A stretch of DNA of 50,584 nucleotides from Rhodobacter sp. TJ_12 (GCF_020023995.1 NZ_NRRD01000025.1:1-50584), one strand, 5' to 3'; positions 6,837 to 15,153 are shown, numbered from the stretch's first letter. The notes: generated by a model from the sequence alone, not told the origin. A program made the numbers and translations.

Positions 6837-6865
6837 TTGACCGCGAGGCCCGAAAAATCTAATCA
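6837..6865 (+). promoter_or_regulatory. Predicted promoter of tRNA-Cys
   Basis: TTGACC (6837-6842), a 17-base spacer, and TAATCA (6860-6865). The predicted start near 6872 is a few bases ahead of the tRNA. Because the promoter is intact, any prophage boundary must lie to its left. Confidence 0.6.
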
Positions 6866-6877
6866 GGCCAAGCTCTC

Positions 6878-6951
6878 GGCGGGTTGGCGGAGAGGTTACG
6901 CAGCGGATTGCAAATCCGTGAAGACCGGTTCGATTCCGGTACCCGCCTCCA
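6878..6951 (+). tRNA. tRNA-Cys (GCA)
   Basis: This is a 74-base cloverleaf. The 7-bp acceptor stem is GGCGGGT (6878-6884) with ACCCGCC (6941-6947), followed by encoded T-CCA. The anticodon loop TTGCAAA places GCA at 6910-6912, and the T arm reads CCGGTTCGATTCCGG. It marks the transition from accessory DNA on the left to core chromosome on the right. Confidence 0.95.
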
Positions 6952-7001
6952 CCTTACCCTTCCCCTCTGCGTGTGAATTGCGGCGAAGACAGCTTCCCTA
7001 A

Positions 7002-8168
7002 TCAATTCCCGTCCAGCAGCGGTTCGTAGCGGCTGTCGGTCAAGGTTTCCAAAAACGCCACCAGCGCATCGATCTTGCGATCGTTCAGCGGTTGGGCGCG
7101 CAGGTCTTCACGGTCGACCGTGTGCGGCACCTCGGGCGCGGCCCAAGGCGCGCCCGTCTCTGGGTTCTGCGCGCGGTCGGGATTGTTGTAGTGATCGTAA
7201 AACGCAATCACCGTGCGCAGATCACGAAACACGCCATTGTGCATATAGGGGCCGGTCACTGCCACATTGCGCAGACTTGGTGTTTTGAAGCGCCCTTCTT
7301 GCGCCGTGTCGGTCACTTCCGGATTTTCGAGCAAACCTTGATCGATGAAATCGGGCGCCACCTGCCCCAGCGCCAAAAGGTCTGGATTGCGCGGCACCCC
7401 GATATTGCGGAACTGATGGTTGGTAAAAGGCTCTCGCGGCGCATCTTCGCGCTTCAGCATATGGCAGGTCGCGCAATTGACATTGTTGTTAGAGAAAAAC
7501 AGCGTTCGCCCCAAATCCTCCAGCACCGTCAGATCGTATTCCCCGCGCAGAAAACGATCGTATTTGCTATCAAAAGGCGCAAGCGCGGGCGTCTTTTCAA
7601 ACGCCTCAATCGCGCGGCCAAAGGCGCGATAGGCGGCAGGCACTGTCTGCGGATCTTCGGGCATATCGAACACATCTTCGCCGTACAGACGCGTAAAGGC
7701 TTCCTCGTAGCCGGGGTTTTCGCGGATACGGGCCACCACGGCCGCCGCATCCGGCAGCATCATCTCCACCGGGTTGAGCGGCGGCCCCATCGCCTGATCG
7801 GCCAAAGTTGCGGCGCGCCCATCATGGAACTGCCCCCCCACATATTCGCCCGCTGCGGCGTCATAATGAAAGGCGGGCGACAGCATCGCATAGGTCACGG
7901 TCGGTGCATTGCGCACCCCCAGGGCATGCAGATCATCGCCCAAGGACACGATCCCCCGCGCAGGCGTTTCGCGCCCATCGGTAAAGGCACGGTTCGGGTC
8001 ATGACAACTGGCGCAGGCCAGCGTGCGGTTGCGCGAAAAGGAAGGGTCGAAGAAAAGCTGTTCGCCCAGTTCCGCCTCGGTCAGAGGGTCGGCCTTTACG
8101 GGGGGGGCGGCAAAGCTCAGCGCAACGCCCACAAGCACCCCAAAGGATTTGTTGCGATATCGGATCAT
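7002..8168 (-). CDS. Di-haem cytochrome c peroxidase / MauG family protein
   Basis: This 388-residue periplasmic protein has a signal peptide (about residues 1-26, ending PVKA) and two CxxCH haem sites: CASCH at 52-56 and CATCH at 232-236. This is the standard spacing of bacterial di-haem cytochrome c peroxidases and MauG-like enzymes, which use haem c to reduce peroxide or oxidise partners. Conserved peroxidase segments such as FFDPSFS, QFHDGRA, KTPSLRNVAVTGPYMHNG and AFYDHY are present. It is the last gene of the leftward iron operon, 4 bases after the hydroxylase gene. A role in handling peroxide or redox state during iron uptake is inferred from context only. Confidence 0.88.
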   Translation of the reverse strand: MIRYRNKSFGVLVGVALSFAAPPVKADPLTEAELGEQLFFDPSFSRNRTLACASCHDPNRAFTDGRETPARGIVSLGDDLHALGVRNAPTVTYAMLSPAFHYDAAAGEYVGGQFHDGRAATLADQAMGPPLNPVEMMLPDAAAVVARIRENPGYEEAFTRLYGEDVFDMPEDPQTVPAAYRAFGRAIEAFEKTPALAPFDSKYDRFLRGEYDLTVLEDLGRTLFFSNNNVNCATCHMLKREDAPREPFTNHQFRNIGVPRNPDLLALGQVAPDFIDQGLLENPEVTDTAQEGRFKTPSLRNVAVTGPYMHNGVFRDLRTVIAFYDHYNNPDRAQNPETGAPWAAPEVPHTVDREDLRAQPLNDRKIDALVAFLETLTDSRYEPLLDGN

Positions 8169-8172
8169 TTCA

Positions 8173-9099
8173 TCATCTCCGGATCATGCGGCCAAGGTCG
8201 CGAAAGGGCTCGAACAAAAGCGCGCTCACGCTGTGATAGCGCGCGCCACGCGGGCCAATGCCGTAAGCGGGCGCCCCGGGCACCTGCGCGGGCAGCCGCA
8301 AGGTGCCAAACATCCAATCCCAGATCGCAAGGCAGGAGCCGAAATTGCTTTGCAGATGCCGCCGGTCATGGTGGATTTGATGCTGCGCGGGGGAAACGAG
8401 GATATGCTCCAACACCCGGCCATAGCTCAGTTTGATCTGGCTGTGGCGCAGATTGGCGGTAAAGGCGAACAGCGCGACGATGAACAGGTTCTCGCCAAAG
8501 ATCGTGTAAAGGTCGAGCCGCGCGCCAAAAAGAAAGATGAAGCCCCCGGTCACCACGCCTGCCACCAGCGCGTGGCGCAGGGCAAAAAGCAGGCTTTCAA
8601 CCGGATGGACCCGGTAAAACAACAGCGGGGTCAGCACCTCGGCGGCGTGATGCACGCGGTGAAACGGCCACAGCCAGCGCGACCGATGCATCGCCCGGTG
8701 CAACCAATAGCGCGACAGATCCGACAACAGGAACAGCGTCAGCGTATAGGCCAAGACGATGTCACGGTAACGCCACGCCAGAAAGGGTGGCTCGTAAATC
8801 GCGTTCAGCCCGTGCAAAGTCCAAAGCGCGACCGTCTGCACCGACAGCACCAGCGGCACGATCAGCGCGGTGCGCACTGCCCAAGCGACGAAAAAATAGA
8901 GCCCGTCAAGCCGGGCATCACGGCTAAGCCAATAGGCACGCAAACGTGGTCCAAGCGCCCCCTGCCCCGGCTGAAACGACAGCACCAGCGCAATCGCCGC
9001 GCTGGCCAAAAGGTAAAGCCAGAACATCCGGTCTGTGCCATCCAGCAGCCCGGCAAAGGGGCTGGGCAGGCTTTGCATTTGCGTTAAGAACCACGTCAC
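8173..9099 (-). CDS. Sterol desaturase / fatty acid hydroxylase family membrane di-iron enzyme
   Basis: The 308-residue protein has several membrane helices and the His clusters of the fatty acid hydroxylase superfamily: HRAMH (134-138), HRVHH (147-151) and HQIHH (239-243), with extra His at 164 and 218. These bind the di-iron centre that hydroxylates or desaturates lipid-like substrates using oxygen. The substrate is unknown. It lies between a periplasmic imelysin-like protein (3-base gap) and a di-haem peroxidase (4-base gap), an unexpected partner in an iron uptake operon. It might modify a membrane lipid, or its presence may reflect iron or oxygen demand; both are guesses. Confidence 0.82.
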   Translation of the reverse strand: MTWFLTQMQSLPSPFAGLLDGTDRMFWLYLLASAAIALVLSFQPGQGALGPRLRAYWLSRDARLDGLYFFVAWAVRTALIVPLVLSVQTVALWTLHGLNAIYEPPFLAWRYRDIVLAYTLTLFLLSDLSRYWLHRAMHRSRWLWPFHRVHHAAEVLTPLLFYRVHPVESLLFALRHALVAGVVTGGFIFLFGARLDLYTIFGENLFIVALFAFTANLRHSQIKLSYGRVLEHILVSPAQHQIHHDRRHLQSNFGSCLAIWDWMFGTLRLPAQVPGAPAYGIGPRGARYHSVSALLFEPFRDLGRMIRR

Positions 9100-9102
9100 C
9101 GC

Positions 9103-10107
9103 TTAGTCCCCATCCGCATCGACAAGGCCCGCCGCAACGCCAAGCGACAGCGCGACATGGTCGTAAAATGCCTTTTGCACCTTTTGCAGCGCGGCAAACA
9201 GTGGGACCATTTTCGCCGTATCGGTGTAATCGGCCAGCGTCGCCCCGTTATAAACGGCCTGCGCCGCCGCAAGTGCCGTTTGCACCTCGGCCATGCCACC
9301 CTGATCTTTGACGGCAGCGATCGTGGCGATATTGGGCTGCGTCTCTTCGGCCAAAAGGCGCGCATGGGTATCCAGCATTGCACCAATCGCCGCCCAGGAA
9401 GCTTCCGGGTTAAAAGGGTATTGCGCGTTTTCCGGCAGCACCTTGCCCAAGGTCTTGCGGTTCAGCCCCACCACCTCGGCAATGCGCCATTCGCGGATTT
9501 TGTAGATGTTCTGGATTTGCGCATTGATCAAAAGTGCCAAGGCTTTATCCGGATCCTCCAAGAAGGCCGCACGCGCCTGCACATAGCCTTGTGCGATCTG
9601 ATCGAGCCGCTGGCAGACTGTGTCGGCAGCCACCTGCGCCAGCTCCGCCCGGCGCGGCGACCACGGCCCCGAGAACATCAGGTCATCCAGCGCGGTAAGG
9701 GTGCGATAAGCATTCTTGAACAGCGCGGTCTTGGGCGCGCTGTCGCTTTCAATCGCGCGCGCTAAGCTTGCGTGAATATCTTCTTTGCCGACATGGAACG
9801 TGTCGATCAAAAGCGGGTAATCCATTGCATCCCAATCATAACCGCCCAAGACATAGGCGGCCTGCACCCGGCCCCAGTCTTGCGCCAAGGCCACGAAAGC
9901 CGCCTGCCGGGCCGAAGCGGCGCTGTCCGGTGTCAGCGTGGTCTGCAAAGCCGCGCAGCTTGCCACGGCTGCCCCGGCATCGGCTTGCAAAATGGTGTCA
10001 TAAATCGCGCGATAGGCGCGCTGCGGCTCTTGCGCGGGCGCGGTGCGCGGGGCCACAGCCCCCAGAGCACAGACAAAAGCGGCGGCAATCACGGGAAACC
10101 GGGTCAT
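9103..10107 (-). CDS. Imelysin-like periplasmic protein (COG3489 type)
   Basis: The 334-residue protein has a signal peptide (ending near TAPAQ, residue ~25) and a mostly helical body with imelysin-family features: VLGGYDWDAMDYPLLIDT near residue 83, and repeated Ala/Leu-rich helices. It lacks the GxHxxE motif present in the longer imelysin at 11554-12888. This shorter type usually sits next to an IrpA-like imelysin and a DUF1111 di-haem oxidoreductase in iron-regulated operons, exactly as here. The start overlaps the di-haem oxidoreductase stop by 4 bases. The biochemical role is unsettled; periplasmic iron binding is the common proposal. Confidence 0.78.
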   Translation of the reverse strand: MTRFPVIAAAFVCALGAVAPRTAPAQEPQRAYRAIYDTILQADAGAAVASCAALQTTLTPDSAASARQAAFVALAQDWGRVQAAYVLGGYDWDAMDYPLLIDTFHVGKEDIHASLARAIESDSAPKTALFKNAYRTLTALDDLMFSGPWSPRRAELAQVAADTVCQRLDQIAQGYVQARAAFLEDPDKALALLINAQIQNIYKIREWRIAEVVGLNRKTLGKVLPENAQYPFNPEASWAAIGAMLDTHARLLAEETQPNIATIAAVKDQGGMAEVQTALAAAQAVYNGATLADYTDTAKMVPLFAALQKVQKAFYDHVALSLGVAAGLVDADGD

Positions 10108-11483
10108 AGCTGCTCCAGATAGCTAAGAAGCGCGGCGCGATCCGCCGCCGTCAGGGACACAAAGGCGTCGCGTGCAGGCCCGGCCTCGCCGCCATGCCAC
10201 AAGATCGCCTCTTCGGGGCTGCGCGCGCGTCCATCATGCAAAAAGCGGTGGCCCGCGCGCAGACGCGCGCCCAGACCCCAAAGCGGCGCGGTGCGAAACT
10301 CGGATGGGCCCGCCAAATGCTCGCGCACGCCATCGGCCAGACCGTCCCCCATGTCATGCAGCAAAAAATCGCTTAGCGGGCGCAGGGTGCGGCCATCTTC
10401 GGTGCGCAGCACCGGGCGGTGGCAAGCGGCGCAGCCCAGCGTGGAAAACAGACTTTCGCCATGCGCCGCCTGTGCCGCCAAGGCCGCCGGCTGCGGGGCT
10501 TTAAAGCCCGAAAGATAGGCCGCAATCGCATCAAGCCGAGGATCGGGCAGGTCCAGATCGCCCAGCGGCGAGGGGCGCCCACGCGGCGCCTTCTGGCATG
10601 CGATCTGTGCGGGTGGGCAAAGTTCTTGCGGATAACGGCGGTTGGTCAGCCCCATATCCACCGCCGCCGCATTGGCAATTTGGGCCACAAGCGTGGGCTC
10701 TGCCGCTTTCCAGCCATAGCGTCCCAGCGCACCATCCGGCATCCGATTGGCACGGCCGCTGATCCCATCGCCATCGGCATCATCCGGGTCTTCCCAAGCC
10801 ACAAGCGCCGCATCTGGCACCGCCGCGACCAAACCCAAACCCGCTAGGGCCGGCGGCTGGCGCAAAAAGACCACCGTGTCCGGCGCCAAGGGGCCATGCG
10901 CCAAATCGGCCAGCACGGGGGTTAGCCGGGTCAGAGTGACCGCTGCCCCATCGGGGTAGTGAAACGGCACCGCCTGCGCGTGCACTTGCGGGCGCGCCTC
11001 GGGCCGCGCGCCGCCCGCAGCATTGATCGCAATCTGACCGCCATAGATCGGGTCCAGCACCCGTGCATGCCCCGGGCTTTCGGGAGCGTCTTGCCCCATC
11101 CGATCCGCATGCGCATCGGGCTGGGCCAACTTGAACAGAAGCGGGCGCAGCGGGGCGCCATCGGCATCGATAACCGGCGCGCTGCCATTGTCCACATGGC
11201 AACTCGCGCAGCTATTGGCGTTAAAAAGCGGCCCCAACCCGTCGCGCGCGGTGGTCGCCGCAGGGGCGGCCACCCAAGGCACGGTGAAAAACGACCGGCC
11301 CAGCATACGCTGATCCAGCACCGCGGGATCATCCGACGCGATCGGCTGGGCAAAGGGTGCGGGGCCCGCCGCATCGGTGACCCAATCGGGCCCCGAGGCC
11401 GCGCGAAGCCCTACCGCCGACAGCATCGCAGCCGCGCCCAGCGCAAGTGCCACCATCGTCCGTTTTGCGCCCTTGCTTGCCAT
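10104..11483 (-). CDS. Di-haem oxidoreductase (DUF1111 / COG3488)
   Basis: The 459-residue periplasmic protein has a signal peptide (about 1-29) and two c-type haem sites, CASCH at 92-96 and CAACH at 351-355. The layout and conserved segments (LGRSFFTVPW, GLGPLFNANSCASCH, DGISGRANRM, LGRYGWKAAEPT, LSDFLLHDMGDGL, APLWGLGAR) are those of the DUF1111 'thiol oxidoreductase' family. Start 11483 is chosen over an upstream ATG at 11540 because GGTGAAGGA sits just ahead and the signal peptide begins there. Genes of this family typically lie between two imelysin-type genes, as here. A role in reducing or oxidising iron for uptake is inferred. Confidence 0.85.
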   Translation of the reverse strand: MASKGAKRTMVALALGAAAMLSAVGLRAASGPDWVTDAAGPAPFAQPIASDDPAVLDQRMLGRSFFTVPWVAAPAATTARDGLGPLFNANSCASCHVDNGSAPVIDADGAPLRPLLFKLAQPDAHADRMGQDAPESPGHARVLDPIYGGQIAINAAGGARPEARPQVHAQAVPFHYPDGAAVTLTRLTPVLADLAHGPLAPDTVVFLRQPPALAGLGLVAAVPDAALVAWEDPDDADGDGISGRANRMPDGALGRYGWKAAEPTLVAQIANAAAVDMGLTNRRYPQELCPPAQIACQKAPRGRPSPLGDLDLPDPRLDAIAAYLSGFKAPQPAALAAQAAHGESLFSTLGCAACHRPVLRTEDGRTLRPLSDFLLHDMGDGLADGVREHLAGPSEFRTAPLWGLGARLRAGHRFLHDGRARSPEEAILWHGGEAGPARDAFVSLTAADRAALLSYLEQL

Positions 11484-11553
11484 CGCGTCCTTCACCTGCC
11501 GCTGGATTGGCGCGCCCGACAAACGGACGCGCCCCTGCATCGCCTATTTCGGC

Positions 11554-12888
11554 TTAGTTGATCTGGGTTTCTTCCGGATCGGTCACATTGTCAGTGGTCA
11601 GCGACAGCCCGTATTCCGGCGCAATCATCACCATTTGATCGCCCAGACGGCGCAGCTCATTTTTCAGCGTGACGATGTTTTGCACGCTGTCTTCGTTCTC
11701 GGGGTGGATTTGATAGTCGAAATGCATGGTGGTTTCGGCGGTTTCATTCACCACCGCAATCCGCACCGCGATCCGCTCCATCAGCGCATCAAGATTGGCC
11801 CGCTCTTCCGACGACAGCACATCGGCAAAGCCCATGCCGACATCTTGGCCTTGGTATTCGCCCAAAAGAACATTGTGAATGCCCTCGTAGTTCAAGGCAA
11901 TGTCGCGGTGGGTATTGTCAGAAAAGCACGAATGCTCATCTTCTTCGGACGGTGTCAGCACCGCCACGGCGATCCGTTCATTGGCAAGTTCCGATTTCGC
12001 AAAAACACCCACCCCGGTCAGGATTTGCTTGATCGCCTCCTGCGTGGGAATGTTCATCGCGGCCTGATCGCCCGTCAATTCGCCCAAGAGCGCGGCGCGA
12101 TAAAGCCCGCTGTCGCCTGCCACCGTTTCATCCCAAGCTGCGGCCACGGTGGACAGATCCGCCACAAGTTGCGCACCCGCCGCCTGTAGATAGGCCAAGC
12201 GCCGCGCCGCATGCGGGTCCGATGTGAAATCGCTCACCGGTCGCGCGCCCGCCGACAGCGGGCCGGGGGTCACGCTGTCTTCGATCATATTGGCGTAATC
12301 CTGATCTTGCCCCCAAAGCAGGAATTCAATCGCGTGATAGCCCGAGGCCACATTCGCCTCGCCGCCATTTTCATTCAGGGCGGCAATCGTTTCGGGGGTG
12401 ATCGTGGTCACATCCACCTCGGTCACATCTTCGCCGCCGGGGGTAAAGACCCCGGCCGTGTCGATGATATTGCCCGCCGTCCGGTTGCCATCGGCATCGG
12501 TGGTGTAATCGATCATATTTTCATCAAGCGGCCAGGCGTTGATCTGGCCTTCGGGCGCCCCATAGGTTTGCGCGATCCAGCCGGTTTCGGCGTCAATCGG
12601 CCCACCGGACAGGCGAAACACCTCGGTCGGGCCATAGCTTTCGCGCGCGGCAAGCCAAGCCTGTTTGGCGGCCTCCAGCGTCTCGGCGCCGGGCGCCTTG
12701 GCCAGCGCCTCAAGCGCGGCGTGCAGCGCCTTGGCATCAGCCAACGCATCTGCGTAGCTGTGCTGCGCAATCGTGGCATAGGTTGCCAGCGCCTCGGCCT
12801 TTTGCTCAGCGCCAACTTCGGCCTGTGCCGCCATCGGCAGCCCCAAAGCAAAACAGGTGGCGATCAAGGCGATCCGGGTGGGTTTCAT
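11554..12888 (-). CDS. IrpA-type imelysin, iron-regulated periplasmic protein
   Basis: The 444-residue protein has a clear signal peptide (about 1-23, ending AAQA) and the imelysin GxHxxE motif at GYHAIEF (His185, Glu188), followed by LLWGQDQDY. Length and the C-terminal KNELRRLGDQMVMIAPEYG region fit the IrpA/COG3487 group. Family members are periplasmic or surface proteins induced by iron limitation and thought to bind iron. It follows the FTR1 permease gene with a 73-base gap and leads the imelysin/di-haem block. A ribosome binding site (AAGGGACAG) precedes the ATG at 12888. Confidence 0.87.
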   Translation of the reverse strand: MKPTRIALIATCFALGLPMAAQAEVGAEQKAEALATYATIAQHSYADALADAKALHAALEALAKAPGAETLEAAKQAWLAARESYGPTEVFRLSGGPIDAETGWIAQTYGAPEGQINAWPLDENMIDYTTDADGNRTAGNIIDTAGVFTPGGEDVTEVDVTTITPETIAALNENGGEANVASGYHAIEFLLWGQDQDYANMIEDSVTPGPLSAGARPVSDFTSDPHAARRLAYLQAAGAQLVADLSTVAAAWDETVAGDSGLYRAALLGELTGDQAAMNIPTQEAIKQILTGVGVFAKSELANERIAVAVLTPSEEDEHSCFSDNTHRDIALNYEGIHNVLLGEYQGQDVGMGFADVLSSEERANLDALMERIAVRIAVVNETAETTMHFDYQIHPENEDSVQNIVTLKNELRRLGDQMVMIAPEYGLSLTTDNVTDPEETQIN

Positions 12889-12961
12889 GGTTATCTGTCC
12901 CTTATTTCGGTGGCTTGGTCGCGGTTGGCGATGGCTGGCCGCACAGTGATGAAAGAGTTGA

Positions 12962-13822
12962 TCAGGCCGTCACGGGCCGGGCGCGCGTCGCCTTGCGGTC
13001 TTGGTGGCGAAACAGCAACGCTACGACACCCCAGTAAAGCGCCAACACCAGCAGATCCCAGACAATGGGCTGCGAACGATAGGCGGCAAGCGTCGCCAGA
13101 AGGCTGCCAAGCATTGAGCTGTCCGACAGAAAGCCCGAGGCATCCCAAACGGTGGAATAGATCCAGCCGGGCAGGTCATAGGCCGACAGGTGCTTGGACA
13201 AAAGCTTGCCCATCGCGGTGAGGAACAGCGCCGAGCCAAGGAACAAAAGCATCCATTCGGTGACCCGAAAGAACCATTTCCACGACACGAAGCGCGCCCC
13301 GATTTGAAGCGCCCAGAACAGCATCAAGGCAATGCCCAGCCCAACGGCGGCAGATCCGAAAAACGCGCTGTAATCGGCCAAGCCCTGCAATTGCAGGAAA
13401 GAGCCGTAAAGGAAGACCACGGTTTCCGAGCCTTCGCGCCCAATCGCAATGGCGGCCAGCGCAAAGACACCCAGCCAATTCGCGGCGGCGACGCTGCGCT
13501 CTAGCCCCGCTTCCAGTTCGGTCTTCAGCGTGCGGCCGTGCTTGCGCATCCAAAACACCATCTGCACGATCAACGCCGCCGCCATCGACAGCATGCCGAT
13601 TTCAAACCAACTGCGCGCCGTCGCCCCAAGGAAGGTCGCCACCCCCACCAGCATCAGCGCCAGCGCGGCAGCCAAAGCAAAACCCGCAGCAATGCCGCCC
13701 AGAAGCCATGCCCGGCCCGCCCGCGCATCGGGGCGCCGCGCCATCCAGGCCCACAGAATGCCGATCACCAAAAGCGCCTCGACGCTTTCGCGCGCGACGA
13801 TAAAGATCACCTGCCCCATCAT
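12962..13822 (-). CDS. FTR1 family iron permease (EfeU/FtrC-like)
   Basis: The 286-residue integral membrane protein has about seven helices and the two REXXE motifs that define ferric/ferrous iron permeases: RESVE (11-15) in helix 1 and REGSE (129-133) in helix 4. Its role is to move iron across the inner membrane, usually with a periplasmic cupredoxin partner. The cupredoxin gene directly precedes it with a 4-base ATGA overlap, supporting a two-part importer. The C-terminus is cytosolic and basic. No separate peroxidase of EfeB type is present; the di-haem proteins downstream might take that redox role. Confidence 0.93.
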   Translation of the reverse strand: MMGQVIFIVARESVEALLVIGILWAWMARRPDARAGRAWLLGGIAAGFALAAALALMLVGVATFLGATARSWFEIGMLSMAAALIVQMVFWMRKHGRTLKTELEAGLERSVAAANWLGVFALAAIAIGREGSETVVFLYGSFLQLQGLADYSAFFGSAAVGLGIALMLFWALQIGARFVSWKWFFRVTEWMLLFLGSALFLTAMGKLLSKHLSAYDLPGWIYSTVWDASGFLSDSSMLGSLLATLAAYRSQPIVWDLLVLALYWGVVALLFRHQDRKATRARPVTA

Positions 13823-14226
13823 GGCGCGGCCTCCTTCGCGGTCAGCTTGCCCATCACACCGGGCTGAAATTCATCGAAATAGTCGTAATCGCCGGGGTCG
13901 AGCGGGGTGACCATCATCGTCGCCTCCATCCCCATGAACAGCACCTCTTCGAGCCGCAACTGGTTGCTTTCAAACTCGCTCGGCTTGGTGCCGGTATTGG
14001 TGACATGGAGCCGGAACCGGGTCTTGGCGGGCACGACAAGCGTGGGCGGCAAAAGTTCCCCGTCCTTGAGTTCGATCGCATAGGTCGGCACAGCCGCCGC
14101 GGGGTCAACCGGCGCCGTGAAATCGACCCCTTCGGCCTGCGCCGCCCCCAGCCCCATCGCAGCAAGGGCCACCAGCGTAGCCATCCCCTTGGCAGATCGC
14201 ACCATCGCAGAAGAAGACCAGAGCAT
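13819..14226 (-). CDS. Periplasmic cupredoxin-like iron uptake protein (EfeO/FtrB-like)
   Basis: The chosen start (14226) gives 135 residues: a signal peptide (about 1-31, ending LGAAQA) and a single cupredoxin fold with TLVVPAKTRFRLHVTNTGTK and a C-terminal DPGDYDYFDEFQPGVMGKL. This is the small cupredoxin type that partners FTR1 permeases. The frame is open up to an ATG at 14289, but the predicted transcript starts near 14273, so that start is unlikely; 14226 has GGGGAA 7 bases upstream. Met, Cys and His copper ligands are not all evident: FMGMEATMM is present, but a classical His ligand pair was not seen. It is first in the iron operon. Confidence 0.8.
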   Translation of the reverse strand: MLWSSSAMVRSAKGMATLVALAAMGLGAAQAEGVDFTAPVDPAAAVPTYAIELKDGELLPPTLVVPAKTRFRLHVTNTGTKPSEFESNQLRLEEVLFMGMEATMMVTPLDPGDYDYFDEFQPGVMGKLTAKEAAP

Positions 14227-14248
14227 CGCCATTTCCCCATCAAAATTG

Positions 14249-14267
14249 TCGGGCTCTTTTAGCCCGA
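14249..14267 (-). other. 5'-UTR hairpin ahead of the iron operon
   Basis: TCGGGCT (14249-14255) pairs with AGCCCGA (14261-14267) around a 5-base loop. It lies between the predicted transcription start and the ribosome binding site of the cupredoxin gene. Reading leftward it is followed by CAATTTT, so it might be a weak attenuator or only a stabilising leader hairpin. Confidence 0.4.
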
Positions 14268-14279
14268 TCATTTCAATCA

Positions 14280-14308
14280 GCAATAGCAATCTTGACCCAT
14301 TGCGTCAA
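14280..14308 (-). promoter_or_regulatory. Predicted promoter of the iron uptake operon
   Basis: Minus strand: TTGACG (-35, 14303-14308), a 17-base spacer, and TATTGC (-10, 14280-14285). The -35 lies inside the palindromic iron box at 14292-14308, so a bound regulator would block RNA polymerase. Confidence 0.5.
14292..14308. promoter_or_regulatory. Iron-box-like operator (TGA-N9-TCA) of the iron operon
   Basis: A perfect palindrome, TTGAC-N7-GTCAA, which contains TGA-N9-TCA. This is the form of the iron-responsive operator bound by RirA in rhizobia and of the Iron-Rhodo-box described for Rhodobacterales. It overlaps the -35 of the iron operon promoter and shares TGACCCATT with the site at 15158. 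Confidence 0.6.
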
Positions 14309-14349
14309 TTATTCCACTTGATTGCCGCCCATCGCAGCCAGCCGCGCAC

Positions 14350-14376
14350 AAAAAAGCGCCCCGAAGGGCGCTTTTC
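14350..14376. terminator. Bidirectional terminator after bfr
   Basis: A 10-bp stem AAAAGCGCCC/GGGCGCTTTT with a CGAA loop (stem 14352-14375), ending in T runs in both directions. It mainly serves the leftward bfd-bfr transcript and shields the iron operon promoter. Confidence 0.8.
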
Positions 14377-14397
14377 CGATCAACGATCTGGCAAGGT

Positions 14398-14883
14398 TTA
14401 CTCTGCCTCGTCCATCTTTGCGGCGTTGAGCAAGGCGTAGTTCTGCGGCCCGATTCGGTCGTAAAGGTCGAGCTGCGTCTCCAGAAAATCGACATGCCCC
14501 TCTTCATCGGCGATCAACTCTTCGAACAGGCTTTTGGAGACATGATCCCCGACCTTTTCGCAGTGATCGCGCGCTTCGCGGTAAAGCGTCAGCGCATCAT
14601 GTTCGCCCGCCAGATCGCATTCCAGCGTCTCACGCGGGCCCTCCCCGATGCGCAAAGGATCAAGCTTTTGCAGGTTCGGATGCCCTTCAAGGAACAAAAT
14701 CCGCGCGATCAGCTTGTCGGCGTGATTCATCTCTTCGATGGATTCCTCGCGCGACTTCTTGGCCATCGCGGCAAGGCCCCAGTCTTCCTGCATACGGTAA
14801 TGCAGCCAGTATTGCGAAACAGCGGTCAACTCGCTGCGCAATGCCGCGTTGAGGTATTCAATAACCTTAGCGTCGCCCTTCAT
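14398..14883 (-). CDS. bfr: Bacterioferritin
   Basis: The product has 161 residues, the normal length, with every expected ligand in place: ferroxidase centre Glu18, Glu51, His54, Glu94, Glu127 and His130, plus Met52 for the inter-subunit haem. It forms a 24-subunit cytosolic shell that oxidises and stores iron. The start overlaps the end of bfd by 17 bases, so the two are translationally coupled; Bfd reduces the stored core to release iron. Expression probably depends on the iron-box-like sites upstream of bfd. Confidence 0.97.
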   Translation of the reverse strand: MKGDAKVIEYLNAALRSELTAVSQYWLHYRMQEDWGLAAMAKKSREESIEEMNHADKLIARILFLEGHPNLQKLDPLRIGEGPRETLECDLAGEHDALTLYREARDHCEKVGDHVSKSLFEELIADEEGHVDFLETQLDLYDRIGPQNYALLNAAKMDEAE

Positions 14884-15124
14884 TGCGTCTCCCTTTCATG
14901 GCTGGTTGTCGCAGACCGGTCAGTTCAACCGGCACCTCCAGATTCTTATTCTTCCGCATGGTAGAAAGAAAGAGCGGCATGCAACTGCCACAATCGGGGC
15001 GGGCACCAAGCGCATGGTAGATCTTGCCGGGGGTGATGATCGTTTCAGGATCGGCGGCGCGCATCCAGTCGATGGCGGCATGGATATCCCGGTCGGTGAT
15101 ATTGAGGCAATGACAGACGATCAT
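14867..15124 (-). CDS. bfd: Bacterioferritin-associated ferredoxin
   Basis: The 85-residue product starts [14 protein letters not shown], the standard Bfd opening, with the four [2Fe-2S] ligands as Cys4 and Cys6 and the later CGSC pair (PDCGSCMPL). It delivers electrons to bacterioferritin so stored ferric iron can be released. Start 15124 is fixed by AGGAGGTG upstream and by the family N-terminus; upstream in-frame ATGs would add a non-conserved leader. The C-terminal ~25 residues are basic and longer than in the short E. coli form. Confidence 0.93.
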   Translation of the reverse strand: MIVCHCLNITDRDIHAAIDWMRAADPETIITPGKIYHALGARPDCGSCMPLFLSTMRKNKNLEVPVELTGLRQPAMKGRRNEGRR

Positions 15125-15153
15125 GGCGAAGCTGCACCTCCTAGGCTGGAGGA

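Noticed and set aside
6878..6951. tRNA-Cys as the proven prophage attachment site
   Set aside because: No integrase, no second copy of the tRNA end and no direct repeat are visible in the window, and the phage lies on the 5' side; only kept as a possibility.
7092..8435. 447-codon open frame antisense to the di-haem peroxidase and hydroxylase genes
   Set aside because: It spans two real minus-strand genes with clear haem and His motifs and has Arg/Gly-rich non-protein-like translation.
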